A DNA stretch of 44,999 nt from Myxococcota bacterium (lineage in GTDB: Bacteria > Myxococcota > Kuafuiibacteriia > Kuafuiibacteriales > Kuafuiibacteriaceae): positions 1 through 44,999 of the forward strand of contig JANQQN010000582.1 of assembly GCA_028289325.1 (NCBI GenBank). The letters run 5' to 3'. Shown piece by piece: positions 33,616 to 41,598 of this stretch. Position numbers and translations under genes: made by a program. Within the stretch, counting starts at the first letter, position 1, and each line of letters starts with the position of its first letter. The notes under the pieces are model-generated. The model made no database searches. It saw only the letters and a list, made by a program, of their open reading frames with translations, and was not told where the DNA came from.

Positions 33616-33633
33616 CCATCGAACATGCGATGG
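33616..33633 (+). other. Inverted repeat just upstream of the CheB/CheR fusion start
   Basis: CCATCG (33616-33621) and CGATGG (33628-33633) form a perfect 6-base stem with a 6-base loop, ending 7 bases before ATG 33641. No ribosome-binding site is seen there, so the stem might limit translation or end the upstream transcript. The evidence is only the repeat itself. Confidence 0.3.
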
Positions 33634-33640
33634 TGTACTT

Positions 33641-36600
33641 ATGACTCCCGTTCGCCATCCGCGATGTGTCGTTGCGATCGGCGCCTCCGCGGGCGGCCTT
33701 GCCGCGCTCGAGCGACTTTTCCGTCAGCTGCCGGGCGACACGGGTGACGCATACGTCGTCGTTCAACACCTGCCGCCGAACTTCAAGAGCGTAATGAGTG
33801 AGCTGCTGTCCGGCTTTGCCAGCATTCCCGCGACTCTCGCCGAAGACGATATGCTCTTGGCTCCGAATCGGATTTATCTCATTCCCCCCGGCAAAGACCT
33901 GGAGCTGACCGGTTTACACCTTCGGGTCATTCAGCGGAGCGCTCAACAAGCCCTACATCTTCCGATCGATCGCTTCTTTTCCAGCCTTGCGCGTCAGATC
34001 GGACCAGCCGCAGTAGGCATCGTGCTTAGCGGATCCGGGACCGACGGCAGCCGCGGGATCATCGACATCCATCGGGCCGGGGGTCGGGTGTTTGTTCAAA
34101 GCCCGGACTCGGCGGCCTTCGACGGGATGCCCAAGGCCGCCGCGCGGGCGTGTGGTGCGGCGGTGGTCGGGACCCCCGACGAGATCGCCGAAGCGCTCAT
34201 TCGGCCGGTCGAGGCGTCGATGACGTGGACCAGCGATTGGCCGGATACCGCCCGTGAACAGACGCTCTGGTTGCCCAGCGACGCCGGTGAGTACGCCCCG
34301 ATCTTCGAGCAGTTGATCCAGCGATTCGACCTCGATTTCTCGGAATACAAGTCAGGGACCATCAGTCGAAGGATCGAACGCCGGCTGAAGACCCACGAAT
34401 GCTCATCGATCGACGAGTATGTGAAGATCCTTCGCAGCGACGAAGACGAGGTCGACGCCCTATGGGACGACCTGCTGATCGGAGTCACCCGCTTCTTTCG
34501 AGACGACGAGGCTTTCGAGCTGCTGGCGAGCAAGGTGGTCCCGATGCTCCTTGCCTCGATGACGCGGGAGCTTCGAGTGTGGGTGCCTGGCTGCGCGACG
34601 GGTGAAGAGGCGTTCTCGCTCGCGATCCTGCTCGACGAGGCATCTCAGCTCGCGGATCAGGATCTGTCGTTTCGAATCTTCGCCACCGACGTTCATCGCA
34701 AGGCGCTGCAGTGGGCCTCCGCCGGATACTATTCGAACGACGCGCTGGAGGGGATCTCGCCGACGCGGATGGCCCGCTACTTCGAACCTCGCGGCGAGGG
34801 TTACGTCATCAATTCGGATCTCAGGCGCCGGGTCGTCTTCGCGGAACACAACCTGTTGAGTGACCCACCGTTCACGCGGATGGACCTCGTCAGCTGTCGC
34901 AACGTTCTGATTTACCTGACGCCCGACGCGCAAAGCCGAGTGCTCAAGCGATTCGAGTTCTCGTTGCGGCCCAACGGTGTCTTGGTGCTTGGGCCCAGCG
35001 AGTCGCTGGCGCCGGAGAACGACGGGTTCGAGGTCGTAGAGTCCAGCTGGCGAGTCTTCAAAAGAAAGGCGGCGGACTCGCGAGGGGCCGAACTGCCGGC
35101 CTCCGGTCGAGGCCGCCGTCTGCCCCGGCAAATCGAACGGAGCGAGAGGACGGTTCTCGTCGCCCCGTACCCGCGCCGCGATGCGGACTATGCGCTGTCG
35201 CGAGTCCTGGAGCGTTATGCTCCCATCGGCTTTCTGGTCGACCAGCATCGCGTGGTGCTGCACATCTTCGGCGACGTAACGCGATACCTGGAGGTGGGCG
35301 GTCCGGTCAGCCTCGACGTCGTTACGCTGATCAAGCCGTACCTGCGGCTACCGATCACCACTGCGATTCACCGGGCAGTAAAAGAGTATCGCTCGTCGAC
35401 GGTAAGGACTCACGACCCAGCGACCGGGGAGAGTTTGACCGTGGTCGTCGACTGTCTTCACGAAGCCAAGGACAGCCCCGCGCTGCTGTTCGTGCGCCTG
35501 TTGCCCGTCGAATCCGCCACCCCGCCAAAAATCGAAGCGCCGAGCGACGAACTCGCCGATATCGCGGCCCAGCGAATTCAGGATCTCGAAGAAGAGCTGT
35601 CGGAGACCAGCGTTAATCTGCAGTCGGTGGTGGAGGAGCTCGAGACCAGCAACGAAGAGCTGCAGGCCACGAACGAAGAGTTACTCGCTTCAAACGAAGA
35701 ACTGCAAAGCACCAACGAGGAGCTCCAGTCGGTCAACGAAGAGCTCCATACCGTCAACGCGGAGCATGAACGCAAGAACGAGACCTTGGTCGAGCTCACG
35801 ACGGACCTCACGATGCTCATGGAGTGCACGAGCATCGGAATGGTGTTCCTCGGCTCCCGGCTGGAGATCCGAAAGTTCACGCCGGCCATAGACAGCGTCT
35901 TTCCGCTGCGAGAGCAGGATATCGGCCGACCGCTGTCGGACATCACCCACCATCTGGCCGACCCCCACCGAGATCTCATTTCGCGGGCGGCCGAAGTGTT
36001 CCGAAGCGGAGAGCTGCGAGAGCTGGAGGTGATGACGGAGACCGGTCTGCCCCTTCTCGAACGGATTCACGCCCATCGTGGTCCTCGGGGCGACATCCGC
36101 GGCGTTGCCGTGTCTTACGTCGATCTTTCGTCGGTCAAGAAAGCCGAAGAAGCGCTCCGAAAGTCGGAAGCGCTCAATCGTTCGGTACTGAACGCGCTGG
36201 CCGCGAACGTGGCGGTCATCGACCGCGGTGGCAACATCATCGCCGTCAACGGTCGTTGGACCGTGTTCGCGAAGGCCAACGAAGGCAGTGGCTCGGCGCT
36301 GGGGACGGGAGCCAACTACATGGCGACGTGTCTGCAGGCCGCCGACTCCCCTGACCACGAAGATGCTCACCGCGCGTTAGTGGGTATTCAGAGCGTTTTG
36401 TCGGGGCGGGTCGAGTCCTTCGAGTACGTGTATCCCTGCCATAGCCCTAAAGATCAGCGCTGGTTCCTGATGCGGGTCACGCCGCTCGACGAAGGGAATC
36501 GAGGCGCGGTGATCGCTCATATCGACGTCACCGAACTCGAGCGCCTGCGGCAGGAATCCCTGACGACGGCGATGGAGCTGCAAAGGATGGGGGCGGCGGT

Positions 36601-38074
36601 GACCGCCGCGGCCGATGGTATCTTCGTTTGCGACGGCGAGGGGCTGATTACCTATGTCAACCCTTCTTTCGAACGAATGGTCGGTCACTCGCGGACCCTG
36701 GCCACCGGCCGTAGTCTCTTCTCGTTCGGCAAAGGTGACGCGGAATCGGCGATGCGCAGCATGGCTTGGTCGCAGATCAAGGCAGGGCGGAGATGGACGG
36801 GCGAGGTCGAGCTCGAGACCGCGTCGGGCGACCCGCTCCAAGTCGAAATGACGCTGTCTCCGATCCACGCTCCGGGTTCGGGCGAGCTGGACCAGGTCGT
36901 CGGCGTTCAGCGAGACGTCGGCGAACAGCGTGCGCTCGAGCGCCAGGTTCGTCACTCGCAGAAGATGGAAGCGATCGGTACCCTCGCCGGCGGCATCGCC
37001 CATGACTTCAACAATCTGCTGGTGGCGATCATCGGATACGCTTACCTGCTGAATGACGCCGTAAAGGACAATCCCGGGGCCGCTTCCGACCTTCGGCAGA
37101 TCGAGCGCGCGTCGTCTCGGGCCCGTGACCTCATCGACCAGATCCTGACTTTCAGCCGGACCAGTCCCGGCACCGTCAAACGCGTGCAGTTCCAACAGAT
37201 CGTGGACGAATGCTTGGCATTACTGCGCGGATCGATTCCCAGCTCCATCGAGATGAGAGCCCATCTCGACGAGGCAGGGGGCTGGGTCGAGGCGGATCCC
37301 ACTCAGCTGCACCAAGTCGTTATGAATCTGGCCACCAATGCCTACCAAGCGATCGGCGAGGACGGAGGTCGGATCGAGGTCAATCTCGAGACTCTCCGGA
37401 CCGACCCGGCGACCGGCCAAGCGACGAAGCCGGCCGTGGTGCTCACGGTTCGAGACAACGGTCCAGGCATCGAGGAGAGCATCAAGGATCGGTTGTTCGA
37501 ACCCTTCTTCACCACGAAGGCGGAAGGGACGGGCATGGGATTGTCGGTCGTACACGGCATTGTGACTCGGCTGGGAGGGCGGATCGAGATCGAGTCCGAG
37601 CTTCAGAAGGGGGCAACGATCCGGGTTACGCTGCCGGCGACGGAGCCGCCGGATGAACCGGTGGAGGCCGATTCGAGCCCTCACGAACCAGGGTCCGGAC
37701 GAGTGTGGGTCGTCGACGACGAGCCGGCTCTGGTGGCGCTGATGAAGCGGATGCTCGAGCCCTTGGGTTACGACGTCGAGACTTTTACCTCGGGTCGACA
37801 GCTGCTCGAGCAGCTATCGCGAGACGATGTACCGAGGCCCGACCTGATGCTCGTCGACCACGCGATGCCGCGAATGACGGGGGTGAAGCTGTTGAGCGAG
37901 ACGCGACGTCTGGGTGTGCCGTGTCCGGCGATCCTGGTGTCGGGCGCTGCGCCGACCTTCGACGATTCGGACTTCGTGACCGTCCTTCGAAAGCCGTTCA
38001 CCCGAGACCTGCTGGTCGCGTCGGTCCGATCTGCGCTGGGCGATCAACGAGAGATATCCGAAGCGACCGCCTAA
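33641..38074 (+). CDS. CheB-CheR-PAS-histidine kinase-receiver fusion
   Basis: This is a 1477-residue protein. CheB methylesterase (about 8-185) keeps its catalytic residues in GASAGG (Ser), VVQHLPP (His) and SGSGTDGS (Asp). CheR methyltransferase (about 205-475) has its SAM site in VWVPGCATGEEAFSLAILL and the NVLIYL segment. A Glu-rich coiled coil of heptads (about 645-715, repeats of NEELQ(A/S)TNEEL) follows, as is common in CheB/CheR fusions. PAS-like domains come next (about 720-1085). The phosphoacceptor helix is TLAGGIAHDFNNLLVAI (about 1115), with an ATPase domain (NLATNAYQAI, DNGPGI, GTGMGLSVV). A C-terminal receiver has VDDEP, Asp in LMLVDHAMP and KPF. No chemoreceptor gene is in the window, so it is an orphan sensor. 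A bidirectional terminator follows. Confidence 0.93.
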   Translation: MTPVRHPRCVVAIGASAGGLAALERLFRQLPGDTGDAYVVVQHLPPNFKSVMSELLSGFASIPATLAEDDMLLAPNRIYLIPPGKDLELTGLHLRVIQRSAQQALHLPIDRFFSSLARQIGPAAVGIVLSGSGTDGSRGIIDIHRAGGRVFVQSPDSAAFDGMPKAAARACGAAVVGTPDEIAEALIRPVEASMTWTSDWPDTAREQTLWLPSDAGEYAPIFEQLIQRFDLDFSEYKSGTISRRIERRLKTHECSSIDEYVKILRSDEDEVDALWDDLLIGVTRFFRDDEAFELLASKVVPMLLASMTRELRVWVPGCATGEEAFSLAILLDEASQLADQDLSFRIFATDVHRKALQWASAGYYSNDALEGISPTRMARYFEPRGEGYVINSDLRRRVVFAEHNLLSDPPFTRMDLVSCRNVLIYLTPDAQSRVLKRFEFSLRPNGVLVLGPSESLAPENDGFEVVESSWRVFKRKAADSRGAELPASGRGRRLPRQIERSERTVLVAPYPRRDADYALSRVLERYAPIGFLVDQHRVVLHIFGDVTRYLEVGGPVSLDVVTLIKPYLRLPITTAIHRAVKEYRSSTVRTHDPATGESLTVVVDCLHEAKDSPALLFVRLLPVESATPPKIEAPSDELADIAAQRIQDLEEELSETSVNLQSVVEELETSNEELQATNEELLASNEELQSTNEELQSVNEELHTVNAEHERKNETLVELTTDLTMLMECTSIGMVFLGSRLEIRKFTPAIDSVFPLREQDIGRPLSDITHHLADPHRDLISRAAEVFRSGELRELEVMTETGLPLLERIHAHRGPRGDIRGVAVSYVDLSSVKKAEEALRKSEALNRSVLNALAANVAVIDRGGNIIAVNGRWTVFAKANEGSGSALGTGANYMATCLQAADSPDHEDAHRALVGIQSVLSGRVESFEYVYPCHSPKDQRWFLMRVTPLDEGNRGAVIAHIDVTELERLRQESLTTAMELQRMGAAVTAAADGIFVCDGEGLITYVNPSFERMVGHSRTLATGRSLFSFGKGDAESAMRSMAWSQIKAGRRWTGEVELETASGDPLQVEMTLSPIHAPGSGELDQVVGVQRDVGEQRALERQVRHSQKMEAIGTLAGGIAHDFNNLLVAIIGYAYLLNDAVKDNPGAASDLRQIERASSRARDLIDQILTFSRTSPGTVKRVQFQQIVDECLALLRGSIPSSIEMRAHLDEAGGWVEADPTQLHQVVMNLATNAYQAIGEDGGRIEVNLETLRTDPATGQATKPAVVLTVRDNGPGIEESIKDRLFEPFFTTKAEGTGMGLSVVHGIVTRLGGRIEIESELQKGATIRVTLPATEPPDEPVEADSSPHEPGSGRVWVVDDEPALVALMKRMLEPLGYDVETFTSGRQLLEQLSRDDVPRPDLMLVDHAMPRMTGVKLLSETRRLGVPCPAILVSGAAPTFDDSDFVTVLRKPFTRDLLVASVRSALGDQREISEATA

Positions 38075-38076
38075 AG

Positions 38077-38100
38077 AAGGGTCCGACCGCTACCCTTTTT
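38077..38100. terminator. Bidirectional terminator between convergent genes
   Basis: AAGGGT (38077-38082) pairs with ACCCTT (38092-38097) with a 9-base loop. The plus-strand side ends in five T in all (38096-38100), and on the minus strand the stem is followed by CTTTAG. It begins 2 bases after the fusion-kinase stop and overlaps the last codons of the minus-strand lipoprotein, so it can serve both transcripts. Confidence 0.65.
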
Positions 38101-38551
38101 GCATGACGCAGGTGGATGACGGGGTGCCGACGGGACGAACCACGCCTGGCGTCGACCGGTCTCCCGAGTAGGTTCCGGCCTCGTAGTTCAAGCGAATGGC
38201 TGGCTTACCTTGGTCATTGGGGAAGAAGTACTGCCAGCCCGGACCGTTTCCGACCCAGACGAAGAAGTATTGTCCTTGCTCGTCCGTCCATCCGTTGATG
38301 ATTTCCGCCCCGTCGCCCGAGCCGTTATCGATCTCGAATAGTACGGCCTGTTTCCGGTCGAAGTAGTAGCTCGTGTTGGGGGCGGCGATGATCTGGCCGG
38401 CGGGGGTGGCGCACGCCTGGATGACATACTTGGTCGAGGGTGAGGTGGGCGCAGCCTTCGCCATCTTCGCGCCTTTGAGATACCAACTTGCGCACCCCGC
38501 AACGAGGACCAGAGACAGTACCGATAAGAGGCTGGATATTCGATTTGTCAT
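38090..38551 (-). CDS. Small lipoprotein of unknown function
   Basis: This 153-residue protein starts at ATG 38551, giving MTNRISSLLSVLSLVLVAGC with a lipobox (VAGC, Cys20); the open frame begins 12 codons earlier. The mature part has aromatic and Gly-rich strands (GQYFFVWVGNGPGWQYFFPND) and two further Cys, probably a disulfide, one near each end of the domain (QACATP and STCVMQ). I recognise no family. The start codon lies within a small inverted repeat GTCATT/AATGAC (38547-38561). It is 143 bases downstream of the acetylpolyamine amidohydrolase on the same strand and ends at the bidirectional terminator. Confidence 0.7.
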   Translation of the reverse strand: MTNRISSLLSVLSLVLVAGCASWYLKGAKMAKAAPTSPSTKYVIQACATPAGQIIAAPNTSYYFDRKQAVLFEIDNGSGDGAEIINGWTDEQGQYFFVWVGNGPGWQYFFPNDQGKPAIRLNYEAGTYSGDRSTPGVVRPVGTPSSTCVMQKG

Positions 38552-38694
38552 TCGAAATGACGTACCGAACAACGGAGACAGATTCAATGATGCCCGAGCC
38601 GAGGCTTCGATTGACGCACCTCGCTACGCCGCCATGCTGCAATCGAACCCCGCATGATCGCAATGGTTCGACGGAGCGCGAGCGTTCCTCGGAG

Positions 38695-39732
38695 CTATAT
38701 GGTTCCTTCTTCAAAGCCGCAAAGGACGTTGACGGTGTTGGCGCCGAGCTCGGCCACCGCGTATCCGCCCTCCATTACGAAGACGGTTGGGCGGTCCAGG
38801 GACGCCAGTCGACGTCCGTAGTCTCGAAAGTCCTCGCTCTTCAGCTTGAAGGGGCTGATCGGATCTTTCTCGAAAGTATCGACTCCGAGGGAGATGACTA
38901 CGGCCTCCGGGTCGAAGGCGGTGATCCTCTCTAGCGCGTCGTCGAGCGCGGGTCGCCACCGATCGTAGGCCGTTCCCGCGGGGAGCGGATAGTTGACGTT
39001 ACAGCCCCGACCGGCCCCGGCCCCGGTCTCCGTCGCTTCCCCGAGAAAGTAAGGAAAGGTCGTGGACGGGTCGCCGTGAATGGAAACGGTCAGGACGTCC
39101 GGTCGATCGTAGAAGATCTGTTGGGTCCCATTGCCGTGGTGGACGTCGACGTCGAGGGTCGCCACCCGGCGGGCCCCATCATCGATAAACGCCTGCGCGC
39201 ACACCGCCGCGTTGTTGATGAAGCAGTAGCCGCCGAACATGTCGGTAGCCGCGTGATGGCCAGGGGGGCGACACAGCGCGAATGCCGACCGCTCTCCTTG
39301 GGCGACGATCTTGCCCGCCGATAGGGCGACATGGGCGGCGACCTGGGCCGCCACCCACGTCCCTTCATTGATCGAGGTCTCCGCGGCGAGTGCGTAGTAC
39401 CCGATTCGTCCTCCGATCTCCGCCGGAGGGCGGTCGAGGGGCATGGCCCGCGACGGCCACGTATTGGCGATCGCCTCTCCTTCGTAACCGGCAGCCGTCC
39501 ATTCGGACCAGCACTCGGCCAAGAAGGTGAGATAGTCGGTGGTATGGACGCGCTCGAGGGGCGCGAGGCCGTGATCTTGGGGGGCGACGATATCGCCGAG
39601 GGGTCGAGCTTCGAGTTCGGCGATGATGGCGTCGATGCGCACCGGCGACTCGAAGGGCGGGACCAGCACGCCACCCGACAGCTCGGTCTTCGCGTCGCGG
39701 AGGCGGTGGTCGGGGGAATAGACCGTCTTCAC
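38695..39732 (-). CDS. aphA: Acetylpolyamine amidohydrolase (histone deacetylase family)
   Basis: This 345-residue protein starts at GTG 39732. It resembles the bacterial acetylpolyamine amidohydrolase type over its whole length: KTVYSPDHRLRDAKTELSGGVLVPPFESP at the start, EGEAIANTWPSR, then the deacetylase core. The core has the catalytic His-His (RPPGHHAATDMFGGYCFINNAAV), zinc ligands Asp/His (LDVDVHHGNGTQ) and Asp in SLGVDTFEKDPISPF, and the final MEGGYAV. These zinc enzymes remove acetyl groups from acetylated polyamines such as acetylputrescine; some accept other acyl-amines. It is cytoplasmic. It lies 18 bases after the 2OG oxygenase gene on the same strand, so the two are likely cotranscribed. 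No polyamine-synthesis gene is in the window. Confidence 0.92.
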   Translation of the reverse strand: MKTVYSPDHRLRDAKTELSGGVLVPPFESPVRIDAIIAELEARPLGDIVAPQDHGLAPLERVHTTDYLTFLAECWSEWTAAGYEGEAIANTWPSRAMPLDRPPAEIGGRIGYYALAAETSINEGTWVAAQVAAHVALSAGKIVAQGERSAFALCRPPGHHAATDMFGGYCFINNAAVCAQAFIDDGARRVATLDVDVHHGNGTQQIFYDRPDVLTVSIHGDPSTTFPYFLGEATETGAGAGRGCNVNYPLPAGTAYDRWRPALDDALERITAFDPEAVVISLGVDTFEKDPISPFKLKSEDFRDYGRRLASLDRPTVFVMEGGYAVAELGANTVNVLCGFEEGTI

Positions 39733-39750
39733 GAGGGCAGAATAGGGCGA

Positions 39751-40461
39751 TCACGTGGCATCGTGAAAGATGATCCCGAGCGTGAACCGCTCCCCGCGCC
39801 GGACCGGACTCACCCCGTGCCGCATCTGGCTTCGAGACCAACCTCGGGTCGACGAACGAGGCCGGTCTTTGACCGGGATGACCACCGCCGCGCCTTTGGT
39901 CAGGGGGACGACGGTGGCGCGAGACTGCATCCTCGGCCGTTGCTCGACGAGAACGAGCTCACCGCCTTCGAAGTCTCGATGCGGCTCGCTCAACATGAAC
40001 ACGACCTGCAGGGGAAAGTGCACCTCGCCGTAGAGGTCTTGATGCAGGCAGTTGTAGTCTCCCGCCCGGTAACGAAGGATGAGCGGCGTAGGCCGGGTTT
40101 GACCAGCGGCCCGGCAGCGATCCAACAGTGCGTCGTGGTCCGGCGGCCACGCGACCGGCGCGCCCAAGCGTTCCGCCCATCGATTCGCGATCTCTGCCAG
40201 AGGCGGATAGAGCGACGACCGCAGACTCGCGACCGCCGCCGGCAGCGGCCGGCGGAAGTATCGGTAGCGGCCCTGGCCGAAGCTGAAGCGGGCCATGTCG
40301 ATCGTCGATCGGTACGCGTGGTCGTCTTCGAAGCCCGAGCACAGCTGAGCACACGTCTGGTCGTCGAGCAGCCGAGGCAACACCGCGTGTCCGTCCTCGT
40401 CCATCGCGCCAACGACGCGGTCCCAGTCGACAGAAGCGAGGTCCGTCATCGCGTCACTCAT
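39751..40461 (-). CDS. 2OG-Fe(II) oxygenase, linked to Ada
   Basis: This 236-residue protein starts at ATG 40461, inside the stop of ada (ATGA overlap). The frame is open much further upstream, but that stretch lies in ada. The iron site is visible: H-x-D (His140, Asp142 in CLHQDLYG) and distal His215 (MRHGVSPV), with Arg225 as the likely 2-oxoglutarate ligand (GERFTLGIIFHD). The segment FEGGELVLVEQRPRMQSRA is typical of prolyl-hydroxylase-like dioxygenases. Genes of this type often sit next to ada, which suggests a role in alkylation damage repair or response; the substrate is not established from sequence. Translational coupling to ada supports joint expression. Confidence 0.87.
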   Translation of the reverse strand: MSDAMTDLASVDWDRVVGAMDEDGHAVLPRLLDDQTCAQLCSGFEDDHAYRSTIDMARFSFGQGRYRYFRRPLPAAVASLRSSLYPPLAEIANRWAERLGAPVAWPPDHDALLDRCRAAGQTRPTPLILRYRAGDYNCLHQDLYGEVHFPLQVVFMLSEPHRDFEGGELVLVEQRPRMQSRATVVPLTKGAAVVIPVKDRPRSSTRGWSRSQMRHGVSPVRRGERFTLGIIFHDAT

Positions 40462-41510
40462 CGGGCTCGTCGCTCCCCGTCCAGCAGCGCGCGCTTGCGC
40501 GCCAACCCCCACCGGTAGCCGGCGAGGTCGCCGTCGCTTCGAAGGACTCGATGACAAGGGACGAGCACGGCCACCCGGTTGGCCCCGCACGCCGAAGCTA
40601 CGGCGCGCACGGCGCGGGGCTTGCCGATCCCGTGCGCGACCTCGGTGTAGCTGACGACCTCGCCGTCCTTGACGCTGAGCAGGAACCGCCAGACCAAGAC
40701 CTGGAACGCCGTGCCCCGTAGGTCGAGAGGAAGCTCCGGTCGCGGCGCGTGGTCCCGCAGGTGGGTGTCGAGCGCTTCCATCCAGTCGTCGAGAGCGGCG
40801 CCAGCCGTCGAACGGATCAGCGTTGCGGCCGGAAATTCGGCCTGCAGCTGCTCGACGAGCGCGTCCTTGTTCTCGCCGAACTGAACGAAGCACACCCCTC
40901 GGTCGGTGGCGGCCATCACCAGCGGCCCGAGTTCCGAGTGACGGTACGCCCAGGAGATCCGCTCGTTGGCCCCTTTGGCGCGGTACGCCGACGGGGTCAT
41001 GCCGATGCTTCGCGCGGCCTCGCCCTGAACGCGATTCATCGACCCGTACCCCGCGTCGAACACCGCGTCGGTGACCGAGCGTCCGTCGTGCAGAGCCGCC
41101 TTCAGTCGGCGCTGGCGCGCGGCGTCCTGATACGCCTTCGGGCTGACGCCGAACACGGACTTGAAGACGCGCTGAAGGCGGGAGGGGGACAGCTGGGCTT
41201 CGTCGGCAAGCTCGCTCAGCGTCAGACGCTGGTCGGCGTTCCGCTCGATGTGGCGAGCGATCTTGGCCATGCTGGACACGTCGAGGGCCGGTAGATCCGG
41301 ACGGCAGCGGAGGCACGCCCGGTAGCCGGCGCGCTCGGCTGTGGCCACGTCGGGATGGAATCGCAGGTTTTCCGTCTTGGCGGGCCGCGCCGCGCAAGAA
41401 GGGCGACAGAAGACGCCGGTGGTCACCACGGCGTACACGAACCGACCGTCGTAGCTGCGGTCGCGGGCGCGGACGGCGCGGAGCATTTCGGTCTCGGACA
41501 ACGAGTTCAT
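40458..41510 (-). CDS. ada: Ada bifunctional DNA methyltransferase / transcription regulator
   Basis: This 350-residue protein (E. coli Ada has 354) starts at ATG 41510; ATG 41534 is a possible earlier start. The N-terminal zinc domain has the four Cys: Cys35 and Cys39 (VFCRPSC), Cys66 and Cys69 (ACLRC). Cys35 is the expected methyl-phosphotriester acceptor. An AraC-type helix-turn-helix region (about 80-180) follows, including LTLSELADEAQLSPSRLQRVFKSV. The C-terminal O6-methylguanine methyltransferase has PCHRV with acceptor Cys319. In E. coli the methylated protein activates ada, alkA, alkB and aidB; here it probably activates its own operon with the 2OG oxygenase. It lies 88 bases downstream of asnB. 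Confidence 0.95.
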   Translation of the reverse strand: MNSLSETEMLRAVRARDRSYDGRFVYAVVTTGVFCRPSCAARPAKTENLRFHPDVATAERAGYRACLRCRPDLPALDVSSMAKIARHIERNADQRLTLSELADEAQLSPSRLQRVFKSVFGVSPKAYQDAARQRRLKAALHDGRSVTDAVFDAGYGSMNRVQGEAARSIGMTPSAYRAKGANERISWAYRHSELGPLVMAATDRGVCFVQFGENKDALVEQLQAEFPAATLIRSTAGAALDDWMEALDTHLRDHAPRPELPLDLRGTAFQVLVWRFLLSVKDGEVVSYTEVAHGIGKPRAVRAVASACGANRVAVLVPCHRVLRSDGDLAGYRWGLARKRALLDGERRAR

Positions 41511-41598
41511 GGAGGCGTTGTATCCAGCGGCCATGCCGCTTCGCGCTCCGTTTGTTGTCGCGCAATCGAGAAAGACGGCGCAACCGTCGAATCGGTTC

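Noticed and set aside
38547..38561. GTCATT/AATGAC inverted repeat over the start of the small lipoprotein as an operator
   Set aside because: The arms are only 6 bases and overlap the start codon; there is no second copy or promoter to support it.
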